From Isoetes taiwanensis (taxonomy: Eukaryota > Streptophyta > Lycopodiopsida > Isoetales > Isoetaceae): 64,000 nucleotides of DNA. Below, in pieces: positions 46,888 to 56,624 of this stretch. Within the stretch, counting starts at the first letter, position 1, and the number at the start of each line of letters is the position of its first letter. The position numbers were made by a program, and so were the translations under genes. The notes below the pieces were generated by a model. It did no database searches, was not told the DNA's origin, and saw only the letters and a list, made by a program, of their open reading frames with translations. Location: positions 1,398,947 through 1,462,946 of the forward strand of contig JAJEKV010000063.1 in NCBI GenBank assembly GCA_021234155.1, written 5' to 3'.

Positions 46888-48444
46888 TAAAAAAAAAAAA
46901 AAAAAAAAAGACTTAAAGATCTGATGTAGGTTTAGAGTAGTTAGATCAATTTGACTTTTGAGCGATTACTCTAATAAGTTGGTTTTATGTTTATAGGATG
47001 ATGCGGCGGACAAGCGGTACAAATGATCTCAAGAAAAGGGTTGTTACTAATGATTACCAAGTGTCATATGCAGGAGCATCCTTCTTCCATTTTTATTCAT
47101 CTGCCTCAAAGCATTCCTACCATCCATTCAGCCTTCTATTCTTTTCTTCCATACCTTAACAGCACTCTGCAAAATCACCTTCACCATCATAGCAGAGTTG
47201 CAAGGTTTTGAGACTAATTAGTTTGTGTATTTCCATGACAGGTGCACTCTTCTTCCATTTTTTCATCTGTCATAAGTAGCCCTACCTTCCATTCAAACTT
47301 CTTATTCTTGCTTTCATTCCCAAAAGAAGAAAAGCACTCTGCAATTCATCTTTACCAACATAGCAGAGTTGCAATTTTGAAGGTCAAGAAGAAGACATGC
47401 ATTTTTCTTGTTTTGGCGAAATCTCAATACTTGCACACTCACTTCATCTCCATTCCATCACCATCCTGTCATGTTCACATTCACTCCTGCCTTTTTTCAC
47501 TCACCACACTCCACTCACATCATTCCATCACCACATTCACATTCATTTCATCAACATCTGCACTTCACACTTTCACTCCACCACTTAGGCACCTTGGCAC
47601 AAGTTGAAGACCCCTCCCTATATTCACTTTTGGTACTATATGGCTGAGGGGACCAGCCATTTTCTTGTTTTGGCGAGATGTTGCCCCCAAAGGGCAACAT
47701 GCTAATTATGGTCTATGCATTTAAACTAGGTCAAATTGCTTTGGAAGACTAGGTCAAAGATTGGAAGACTTGGTAGTCAATGTTGATGTGGAGGTCCAAG
47801 AGATGCTTACTTTTCAAGTCAACAAGTACTCAAGTTAAAAAGTTCACAAGAGATTGGAAGACATCTTTTGAAGATTGGAAGTTAAGAGTTTGGAAGACCC
47901 CATGGTACTTGATTCCACCCCTTAGCCATTCTTATCCATTTTTATTCATATTCTATTTTTATCCTTTGAAATTTCTTAGCCATTTTTCCCTACACCTATA
48001 TTATCTTTTGTTCACCCTTGCATACCCTATCATGCTTTGCCCAATTCCTTCTTTTCTAATGCATCCTTATTCCCCCATAAGTTATTCCCACCATTGCCAC
48101 CATATCTTTTACCCTTTTACTTCCTATGCCACATTCTTGCAAATTCCCTTAGCCTAAACCTTCTTGCAACTTCTTATACCCTTATGCCTATCTATCATTG
48201 TACCATAAGAAGCCATGTTATATGTATACCTTATGGAATATTCCCGATTATGATGCCCAAAACTTGTCATATCCCCAAAACATTAGGGTTACCATTGCTT
48301 AAATGATCCACTTCTTCAATTTTTTTCATGAGTGACCCCTTAAACCATGGCCTAGCTTTTCAAAACTATAAAATACGGCATATTCCTGGTTTATACTTCA
48401 AGAAATACGGTTACCGTATCGCGCAAATTCTCAGAAAATACAGC
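46888..48444 (+). other. gypsy-2 long 3' noncoding region
   Basis: Starts with a roughly 20-base A run. It contains two imperfect copies of a roughly 170-bp block (about 47,065-47,205 and 47,238-47,380) sharing CTTCTTCCATTTTT and AGCACTCTGCAA wording. It also has T/C-rich stretches and an AAGATTGGAAGA motif that recurs near 57,630 in gypsy-3. No gene is seen. Confidence 0.65.
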
Positions 48445-49583
48445 TGCTTCAAACCTAAATCTGGAAATGAGCTCGAATCACGCCGGAATCGAATTTTTAA
48501 GCTATAAAAACTACCTAACCCCGGACTCCCGCTCTTAAGCATCATATTAAGCCTAAATCTAAGCCCTAAGATGCCGGAATCATTAAATTCAAACTTATAT
48601 ACCAGGGGATCATTGACAGAAGTTTTTCGAAGGCCCAGAAGCGCTCAAACCTTACAATGATCATTGCTAAGCAGGACTTGAAGGATTTGTGAAGACTCTG
48701 AGTACTCCCCAATCAGATCCAAAGAGATTTGGTTGAATTTATCTTTAAAATTATTTGATGACCTGAAGTTGATATTTTCTTGCATTTGAAGTACTGAAGT
48801 ACCACTATCCACTATTATTATGATTGATTTACCTCCACATCAATGAAAATTTGATGCCAAGTTGAAGAAATTCTCTCTGATATGATTCTTGACAATTCTC
48901 TTTCAAAAAATCCTACAGAAAATTCCCCTATGCTCTTAATTGTTTTTGGTCCAGTTGCACTCAATCCCTGAGACATCTGAGACCCATATGCTTTGAAAAA
49001 ACCAAAAAATTCCATTTACAACTCGAGTTAGCAAAACTTGCATTCTGTTTTGACTGTTCTTGACTGTATTTTGCAAAATCCTAATGCAAAAAATACTTCT
49101 GAGCATCCAAATGAAGATCTGATATCATGCCCACACTCCAGGATACCCTTGTGATATATTGGCTTTGAAAATTCCCAAAAAAAGTGGTCAGAAACTCTAG
49201 TTCCATTTTTCACGATCCTTTGTTTTTGACGTTTGATTTGCCATTGACCAATTTTTGACTCCACTTTAAGCTTGAATATCTCTCAGGATAATGATCCGAC
49301 TTGGTCAGGGATTTCACCATTAGCTTCTTGCAAGTTTTTTGTGCCAGTCTAAATTGTCTGACCAAAAGATTCAATTCATTATCGACGGTACACCAATTTA
49401 AGTCAAGGTTCCATTTTCTAGAAATGGGAAAGGTATGAAAACTTTGAGTTTTTTACTCTTTTGATATATTTATCTTCCATAGACTGATCACCTTAAGTGA
49501 TCTGGAGGTCCTAACCCCAATTTGGGTTTATACTCAAGTTGGCTTATTGTGGTTGACCTTTGAAGACAGGTTGAGGGTCAACA
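48445..49583 (+). repeat. gypsy-2 3' LTR
   Basis: 1,139 bp, matching 40,358-41,494. It is followed by the hAT-like sequence. Confidence 0.88.
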
Positions 49584-49927
49584 CATCTCACCCACTCATC
49601 TCCATTTATAATGGCATGTTCAATGTAAGGAAACTCAGTCAGCCAATCTTCTCTGAAACAACGACCAATAACATATGTGTTCTTTCTTTTCTTCCGCAAA
49701 CTTCTAGAAGATTCAAAAGGAGCATTGTCTGAAGGTACAACATTTGGTTGTGCATTTGGTAGTGCATCGATTGAAGCCTCCAAATGAATATCACTGCCAC
49801 TTGTTGTATGCGTTGCAGTATAACTGGGGTGTACATCCTTAGGTACACTTGCGTAATCACTAATTCTTCTTTGTCGGGACATTCTTTGGTGTAAGACAAG
49901 ACAAATGCCACACATCAGCCAAGTCAA
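49584..49927 (-). pseudogene. hAT-like transposase, N-terminal part
   Basis: Minus-strand frame with a Ser/Asn/Pro-rich leader and then RKNTYVIGRCFREDWLTEFP and YIEHAIINGDEWVRC, the start of the N-terminal zinc-binding region seen in many hAT-like proteins (R-x-F-x-x-x-WL-x-x-FP). It faces the C-terminal part across gypsy-2 in the same orientation. The middle of the gene is not fully accounted for, so a deletion may accompany the insertion. Confidence 0.6.
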
Positions 49928-50461
49928 TCAAGGAGTAAATAGAATTTAAAATAATTTGAAAGTAATGCAGCTGGACCCAAAAACAAAAACAAAAATGCAC
50001 TAGCATTATCTCTCGAATAACTTTTGGGGTGGGGTCTTTAATACAGACACTAATACAGTAATATGTCTATTGGGCTCTCTTTTTTTTTTTTTTTTTTGTC
50101 TCGTAGGCCCATTGGTTTCCCGAGACCCCCCCCCCAAGTTCTAGATGAAAAAAAAAAATCTCTCGGCCATAATAGATCCCATTCTTGCCGGATTCTCTTC
50201 ATCTATTTTGTATCCTCTGTTTTTTTTAATCCTCTGTTTGTATTATGTTTGCGTATTGTCCTTCTGCTGCATAGATGCCTTTCTATAATTCAGGCTCTCT
50301 GCCCCATCTAAGTGCCCAAAACATGGGCGGTCATTCTTCTGGTCATGGTGGTGATCTCCAACTATCTTTTGGCTCTTCCCTTTCTAAATATAGTGCGTAA
50401 AATCTACTGTAACTTCTTATTTTTGGCGTGTAAATCTACTGTGTAGCTCAATTTAACAAAA
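49928..50461. other. spacer with a poly(A)-tailed non-LTR 3' end (minus)
   Basis: Mostly noncoding. On the minus strand a hairpin is followed by an 18-A run (T run at 50,080-50,097), which looks like the 3' end of a short LINE or SINE copy. No open frame is supported. Confidence 0.5.
50098..50126 (-). other. hairpin before poly(A) tail
   Basis: GTCTCG and CGAGAC pair perfectly (6 bp) around a 17-nt interior with further GG/CC pairing. Next to it is the A tail. Confidence 0.7.
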
Positions 50462-50599
50462 ATGATTAGTTACCTGCCAAAATTTTTCCTGAAGGGGGGT
50501 CCAAAGAGTCTGGCTCCGGTGAGAGGGAAGCTTCGCGTTGACGACGAGAACCTGCGGCGCGAGCGAGCCGTGGGGGAGAAAGCGAGCTCGATGAATGAG

Positions 50600-51650
50600 G
50601 ATAGCAATGCACCCAATCACGAGGAAAATGAGCGAAATTTGGTTGTACCTCCTCGCTCTTGTCAAAAATACTTGAAAAAGGATAAGGAGAGTGAGGATTT
50701 TGAATCTTTGCTTAAAAATTCCCAAATTAGTGTGGATTTGCTGACCTTCCTGAAAATTGCTCCATCTTATAGAAGAAAGATTATGAATCTAACTAAAGAG
50801 AATGAATTTGCTCTCACAAATCACATTGAGGAGCATGTCTTGACTCAAGAAGACTATGATCCAGGAGCTTTTACTTGTGCTGCTAGAATGGGCAAAAATA
50901 TTATCCAAAGTGATGTTAGATGGAGGATCACCACTCAATGTGATGACTCATCATATCATGAGATTATGTGGCCTAGAAATAGACAAGAAAGCTCCCATGA
51001 TGTTAAAATCCTTTTCTAATACTAAAATTAATCCTTAAACAATGTGCCAATCGATGTAGAAGGAATTGTTGTGGCTGCTAATTTTGTGGTTGTTGCATTT
51101 GAATGGATTGATGAGAAGTCTGACATCTATGATCTGCTATTGGAAAGAAAGTGGTTGCCAACAATGGATAGCTGAGTAGTCTTAGGTCCTGGCTGCATTC
51201 TCTTTTTGGAGTATCTTTGGATAGTCAGCACTTTCTTTTGGGTATTTATCCAAATCAGTGGACTGCTTCTAAAAGGATTGCATTTCACATGGCAAAGTCT
51301 TGGCTAATATGGAGTGTATGGAAGCGAAGGCGAAGAAAGGTCTTTTATGATAAGCGTATTTCTTCTCAGGTGGTGCTTCAAGAAATTCGTAAGAAGTTGT
51401 ATAATTGCTTTCAGATCTCCAATTGGCCTGATCGTATTAAAATTCCAATATGGAGTGATCATCTAAAAGTGATTGATGCTTCTGGGACATTTCTTACTTC
51501 TGGAAGTACTTTGTAATATTTTGAGTGTATAATATGAAGTAAATCACGTTCTTCAAAAAAAAAAAAACAATGGATGCAAGATCTGCGTGGTCAAGGGGAG
51601 AATGTACCATATCAAATGGCAGCAAAAAAGTAACTCTTTACTCCCAGAAA
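50600..51650 (+). pseudogene. gypsy-3 linker and aspartic protease (interrupted)
   Basis: Linker DFESLLKNSQISVDLLTF, then DPGAFTCAARMGKN. After a frame change comes the protease site VMLDGGSPLNVMTHHIM (about 50,915-50,965), D-G-G as in gypsy-2, and then LCGLEIDKKAPMMLKSF. The second half DIYDLLLERKWLPTMD is cut by a LINE fragment at 51,170 and resumes at 51,570 with MDARSAW. This matches MDARSAW-like VDARPIW of gypsy-2 when one copy of the 9-bp duplication is removed. Confidence 0.85.
51170..51566 (+). mobile_element. poly(A)-tailed L1-type LINE fragment in gypsy-3 protease
   Basis: 397 bp flanked by a perfect 9-bp duplication ACAATGGAT (51,161-51,169 and 51,567-51,575). An open stretch inside reads SWLIWSVWKRRRRKVFYDKR and SSQVVLQEIRKKLYNCF, typical of the C-terminal tail of plant L1 reverse transcriptases. 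A short 3' UTR and an A13 tail follow. It is a classic 5'-truncated insertion, distinct from the (CT)n-tailed LINEs. Confidence 0.9.
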
Positions 51651-51659
51651 AGACAAGAT

Positions 51660-53260
51660 ATGCTCTTAAAACATCGCAATGGTGCCATTGACCTTAGATC
51701 AAAGAAATCAGAGTTGCTAGTCATTTGACTAGAATAGAGATAGACTCTATCTAGTTAGACTTAGATTATGCAATGATGTGAGCAGAGATAAGGCTCTCCA
51801 TATATAAGTCCAATGGTGCAGAGTTTAGCTCTCTGTGTATTGCTTTTTCAATGCTTCCCAAGTCTTTTTCATGCAAAAACTGTGTCTTAAAACTTCAAGG
51901 ATGTGTCTAGATGAAGAAACAATTGATGGCTCCTATCCTTCATAAAATGACACGACTGCTTCGATGGAATTGGTTCAAATTTTGGAAGAGCGGGGTTTAG
52001 TCTTCATTTGCACATTTTTGGAGCAACAACAAACTCTCTAATATGTTCAAAAGCTGTCAAAATTAATGTTCGAGTTGAGATTCTATTTTTATTTGAGTGA
52101 CTAAAACAAAAAATTGGGGTCAAAAATCTAGTCAGACTAAAATGGAAGGAGAGCATGATGTAATTAAAAATATTGGAGTCCTATATGGAAGAACTTGAAG
52201 TGTTGTAGTTGTAATTAGTCTAATGTGGAGCAATTTGCTATTTTGAAGTTCAAGTCCACGCCAGAGTGTTCCTATGCAAATGACTTTGCTAGATGGCCAC
52301 ATCCGAACCTAAAAGAAAACTTCGAATGTTTTACAAAAAACAAAAGGGATTTTTGAGAAGTCCGGTCTGCTATCCCTATATATCTTGTCCAAATCCGACT
52401 GATCACATGGGAACGTAGCCGTAGATAGAGGGAATTTGGGAATTATGGAATTGTAGTGGTGAATTGGGAAATATAATTAATAACTTCAAGGGAATATTTT
52501 GAAATTTTTCCTTCTCAAATAGGATTAGTGATATTTTGTACTTAATGACATTTGGGATGTATTTCTCAACATAGGGTGCTATAGCTCTCTTTGTAGATGA
52601 TTAACAGTCCATATAGTGAGTACGTAATTCCACAACGTCGCTTATAGTCCCACATAACTCCTTATAGTGAGTATGTTTATAATTCTACATAGTCACTTCT
52701 CCTAGATGATAAGTTTTGCCAATCTTGCCATCAATTATAAGTTCCAAAGCTTAAAACTTCCTCTTATGACATATATATCACTCAAAGTCATTTCCTCACC
52801 AACATTTTATTATATTAATCCGACAAAATTTATAGTAACATAGCAAAATTCCATGATCTAATCACATGCACATACCTGGGTCTATCAAAACTAATTGTCA
52901 ACCTTATTATGTAACCAATACATTAAGTTGAATCGTACTAATGTGGCATGTGCTCATGCTAGTTGTATGAGTATATGCTCGTGGAATTATAGTATAGGCA
53001 ATAAAAAAAACCAAAAAGACTTTGGGCTTGGCTTGTCACAATTCAGAGTATCCATTATTAGTATTAAACCACTGCAAAATCTAACAAACCACTATATCGT
53101 TGATAAGTAGCTTTAATACCAATATCATAAACCACCATGAGTATTGAAAAACCACTATCATATGTGGTTTTCTTCCATCAAGTAAATTTGTGCAAAAAAA
53201 ACCACATAGATGGTGGTTTTTAGTAGAAATAATACTAGTTAAATATAGTAGTTCATTTTT
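51660..53260. other. unidentified insertion between gypsy-3 protease and RNase H
   Basis: Noncoding sequence of about 1.6 kb with no equivalent in gypsy-2, where the two domains are about 130 bp apart. It has a TATA-like stretch (CCATATATAAGTCC near 51,798) and many short stops. A candidate solo LTR or a nonautonomous transposon; no clear duplication was found. Confidence 0.45.
53065..53225. repeat. cluster of AAACCAC / GTGGTTT short repeats in both orientations
   Basis: At least seven copies of A-A-A-C-C-A-C or its complement in 160 bp. They include paired copies such as AAACCACTATCATATGTGG and AAAACCACATAGATGGTGGT. The pattern resembles subterminal repeats of DNA transposons, and it lies at the right end of the unidentified insertion. 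Confidence 0.7.
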
Positions 53261-53274
53261 GGGCTCCTTGTGAA

Positions 53275-53863
53275 TAAGGTGGGAGAATTTGAAGCTCTAA
53301 ACTTCATTGAAGAACATATTTTGGTGCCAATTTCCTGTGGAGAATTTGAGCTTGCTGCATCTGAGCAAGTATCAGAACCAAAACTTTCCATTGAGGTGAA
53401 TTTGTCTAAAAGTGAGAGTTTTGCTTATTTATGATTTGATGGTAGTGTTTCAAAAAGGTTAAGTGTAGCCTCCTCTGCTGCAATTTTCAAGGACTCTTCA
53501 AATAGATTGTTTGCCAAGGTAGGGAGGATTTTCCTAACATTACTTCCAACATGACAGAATACAGAGCACTGACAGCAGACTGCAAGAAGCTAAGAATCCC
53601 GGTATGAATAATATTATCATTTTTAGTGATTCACAACTTGTTTGCAGACAGGTGTTGGGGGAGTATCAAGCAAAAAATGAAGACATGATCTTACTGAGGG
53701 ACAAAGCTCTGGAAGAATTAGCAAACTTTGAGTCTTAGAAATTATGTCATGTGCCAAGAGAGCAAAATTGTGAAGCAGATGCATTGTGCAGAAGTGTCCT
53801 ACTTGAACATCTGGCTAAAGGAGCAAAAAAAGAGGAAGATTTCGGCAGCAACTTTATCCAATC
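53275..53863 (+). pseudogene. gypsy-3 additional RNase H before the RT (frames broken)
   Basis: The spacer GEFEALNFIEEHILVPIS aligns with gypsy-2. The four acidic positions remain: Asp in FDGSVSKRLSVASS (codon 53,438-53,440), Glu in MTEYRAL (53,557-53,559), Asp in FSDSQLVCRQVLGEYQAK (53,628-53,630) and Asp in CEADALC (53,778-53,780). A TGA precedes the first motif (53,432-53,434), a TAG sits before the last, and frame changes separate the motifs. The order protease-RNase H-RT is the same as in gypsy-2. Confidence 0.85.
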
Positions 53864-54363
53864 TTGGTAATTAATGCAAGTGAAGACAAACAGGTAAAAG
53901 AGGTAAAAGTTCATAGAGAGGGACAAGATAGAACATTATACGTTAGAGACTTATTCAAAGAGGAAGATGAATCTTTTGTTGCTAAATTCTTTGATGAATG
54001 GAAATATGTCTTTGCTTGGGATTACAATGAATTGATTGGTGTTGACAAGGGCGTGTGTGAATTTGAAATAAAAATTAAAGAAGGCATGAAACCTGTTATG
54101 CAAAAACTAAGAAGAATAAATGCATCTCTGCTTGGCCTGATCAAAGAAGAATTGTACAAAATGAGAGATGCTGGCGTGACTTCAGAGATAATAAATCTAG
54201 AATGGTTGTCTTGCATAGTACCTGTTGAAAAGAAGAACAAAACAATTAGAATTTGCATTGACTATAGAGATCTGAACAAATCAAAGATTGTTATCCTTTG
54301 CCTTTCTTGGAGGAAGTGTTGCATGCTATTGCAGGTAAAGAAATATATTTTTGCTATGTGTAG
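53864..54363 (+). pseudogene. gypsy-3 reverse transcriptase, N-terminal part only
   Basis: Open frame with VFAWDYNELIGVDKGVCEF, LRRINASLLGLIKEEL, VTSEIINLEWLSCIVPVEKK and TIRICIDYRDLN. After LSWRKCCMLLQ the frame shifts, and RT sequence then breaks off at about 54,357. The palm including the YLDD motif is missing; sequence homologous to gypsy-2 resumes at about 54,525 with the thumb. Confidence 0.85.
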
Positions 54364-54377
54364 ATAAGATAAGATAA

Positions 54378-54508
54378 GATGAATTTTTACGTCCACGGGA
54401 ACCCAACGGGTTATGGGACGGCACATGCAAAGGCAACAACCCATCTAAAACCTGGAGACTAGGCCCCATCACCAAACACAATAACCAAATATTACAAGGC
54501 TACCAATA
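54378..54508 (-). mobile_element. small non-LTR 3'-end insertion replacing the gypsy-3 RT core
   Basis: 131 bp bracketed by ATAAGATAAGATAA on both sides (54,364-54,377 and 54,509-54,522). On the minus strand it ends in a hairpin and a (CTTAT)n-like tail. The gypsy sequence on either side does not join directly, so a deletion went along with it or happened separately. Confidence 0.65.
54390..54420 (-). other. double-stem hairpin of the small insertion
   Basis: CGTCC/GGACG outer stem (5 bp) and AACCC-AAC-GGGTT inner stem (5 bp). It has the same layout and neighbouring wording (TTTTTACGTCCACGG) as the LINE-E hairpin, with inner-stem changes on both strands that keep the pairing. Confidence 0.8.
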
Positions 54509-54524
54509 ATAAGATAAGATAATG

Positions 54525-55330
54525 CTAATGCTAGTGGTAAATTTATGCTTCTAAAATTATCTAGACATAGCCTAAATCCCAAGAAATGTGTATTCCTATG
54601 CTCAAAAGGGGATTTGCTGGGACATGAAGTGTCTATCAAAGGTATCTAAGTTGCTAAAAATAAAATAGAGGCCTTGAAGAAGCTTGCTCCTCCCAAAACA
54701 CTCAAGCAAGTGAAAAGCTTCTTAGGTATGACCAGTTTCTTAAGAATGTATGTTCCTCACTTTTCACAACTATAAGTTCTATTTCTAATCTCACAAAGGT
54801 TGGGAAATTTTCAAAGAATGAAAGCAAACACATATTGGTTGATTGGAATGAGACATGTCAAGAACCCTTTAACAAAATTATAGATGCTATATGCCACTCT
54901 ATTTTGCTGAAACCTCCAGACTTCGAAAAATGTTTCAAAGCTTAATATCAGTATCACAAAAAAGCCAATTGGATTGGCATTGCTTCAATATGACAACATT
55001 ATTTCCTTTGCAAGCAAAATGTGGTCTGACACTGAATTGAGATACCCTAGACTTGAAAAGAGTGCAGCTGCATTGATGTTCCTGATAGATAGACAAGGCC
55101 ACTTGCTGCAAAACAATCATACTCAAGTTTACATGAAGCAGAATCCCATGTCTCTTCTATTTGCAAAAAAAACAGCCAAAAGCTAAGCTGTGTAGATGGG
55201 CTTGCAAAATTCAAGCTTATAATATCAGTGTGAAAGTGGTGAATTTAGTTGAATATCCTAGCTCTTACCTACCTTATGCTTTATTTGAGCATGAAGATCA
55301 TGAAGGATTAGATGAAATTGATTATGCTAC
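54525..55330 (+). pseudogene. gypsy-3 RT thumb and vestigial gypsy-type RNase H
   Basis: The thumb has LGHEVSIKG and VKSFLGMTSFLRMYVPHF. RNase H-like residues follow: IGLALLQYDNIISFASKMWS, ELRYPRLEKSAAALMFLIDR, HTQVYMKQNPMSLLF and LCRWACKIQAYNISVKVV. The catalytic T-D-H is replaced by Y-M-K-Q, and the first D-A-S is not recognisable. Only the Glu in RLEKSAAAL remains. This fits loss of activity in this domain. Confidence 0.8.
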
Positions 55331-56624
55331 TAACTTGGTTGCTTCATATGAAAAAGCTTTGGATTGGCAGTTTGATATCAGGAATTATTTGGAGAACAAT
55401 GAGGTGCCCAAGGATATGACCAACACTCAAGAAAGAAGATTCAAAGAAAAATGCAATGAGTTCAGGCTGATGGGAGAGGTCTTGTGCAAAGTTGACAAGG
55501 AAGGTGTGTTGCTGAGATGTGTAGATCCAGAAGAAGCCAAAATGATCATTGAAGCATGCCATGAAGGCATTTGTGAAGGACATTTTGCTGCTGCCACAAC
55601 TGCCAAGAAGATTTTGGCCTATTCTTTTTAAGGATTGTTATAATGCCATTAAATATTGTCACAAATGCCAAATCTTTGGCAAAAGAGTGTTGCGACCAGT
55701 TCCCCTTACTGCCATAACCTCTCCAGGACCATTTCAAATATGGGGACTTGACTTTATAGGTCCTATAGATCCTCCTTCATCAACTCAGCATCAATTCATC
55801 CTTGTGGCTACAGATTATTGTACAAAATGGGCTGAAGCTGTCCCACTTAGAGAGGCCAATGCTTTTACTACAACAAGATTTCTCCATAAAAATATTTCTG
55901 CTAGATTTGGAATTCCTTTCAAGATCATCTCTGATAGGGGAACTCAATTTATAAATCAAACCATTGCATTGCTGCTAGTTACTCTTAAGGTCAAGCATAC
56001 CAAAAGCTCAGCATACTACCCTCAAGGAAATGGTCAAGCTGAGTCAACAAACAAGGTGTTGAAGTCAATTGTAAAGAAAAACATTAGTATCTCAAAAAAG
56101 GATTGGCATTTGAAATTACATGATGCTCTATGGGCATATAGGACCACCATTAAAGCATCTACAAAACATATACCTTTAGCCTTGTTTATGGCATAGAATC
56201 CATTGTTCCCATTGAGCTTGAGCTGCCATCTCTCAGGTTGGCCTATCAGATAAATTTAGAAATAGAATATGCACTAAAAGAAAGATATGTGAGATTAATG
56301 AAGTTGGAAGAGCACAGGTTTGAAGCTGAAAATGCAGTTCTAATTAAAAAAGCCAAAGACATAGCAGCATTCAAAGCTGCTCATAAGCTTCAATGTACTC
56401 TCAAAACAGGTGAATTGGTTCTTCAATGGAATAAAGCAAGGGAAGATGTAGCAGCAAAGTTTGAGAATCTTTGGGAAGGGCCTTTTGAAGTGATTGGAAC
56501 AGCAGGGAAAGATTCTTATTGGTTGAAGGATGTCCTTGATGGAAGAGAATTGCCAAATTCCATCAACACTCTGCATTTAAAAAGGTACTGGCAACAGCAT
56601 GTTGCCTTAATCTTATTTGGTTAA
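55331..56624 (+). pseudogene. gypsy-3 integrase (nearly complete, a few frame changes)
   Basis: Zinc domain: ACHEGICEGHF...YCHKCQIFGK. The core triad is intact: Asp in WGLDFIGPID, Asp in IISDRGTQFINQ, Glu in NGQAESTNKVLKS, with YYPQGNGQ before it. The C-terminal part LVYGIESIVPIELE leads to ELVLQWNKARED and LWEGPFEVIG and ends NTLHLKRYWQQH, with no chromodomain. Frame changes at about 55,625 and 56,190-56,240. It is the best preserved integrase of this family here. Confidence 0.9.

Larger units (their letters stand above)
40358..49583 (+). mobile_element. Ty3/gypsy element (gypsy-2) with RNase H before the RT
   Basis: A 9.2-kb element with two roughly 1.14-kb LTRs. Order: gag, protease, archaeal/plant-type RNase H, RT, vestigial gypsy RNase H, integrase without a chromodomain, then a 1.5-kb 3' noncoding region. 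The integrase tail INILHLKRYWDQH is like that of non-chromoviral plant gypsy (Tat group). No matching 5-bp duplication was seen (ACAAC on the left, CATCT on the right), and no clear polypurine tract precedes the 3' LTR, so the LTR start may be truncated. Many stops and frameshifts are present. Confidence 0.88.

Noticed and set aside
47242-48306. Several His/Ser/Phe-rich frames
   Set aside because: They come from T/C-rich 3' noncoding sequence of gypsy-2 and have no domain or homologous frame in gypsy-3.
49584-49588. CAACA next to both gypsy-2 ends as a target duplication
   Set aside because: CAACA belongs to the LTR end itself (also present at the 5' LTR's inner end), so it is not a duplication.
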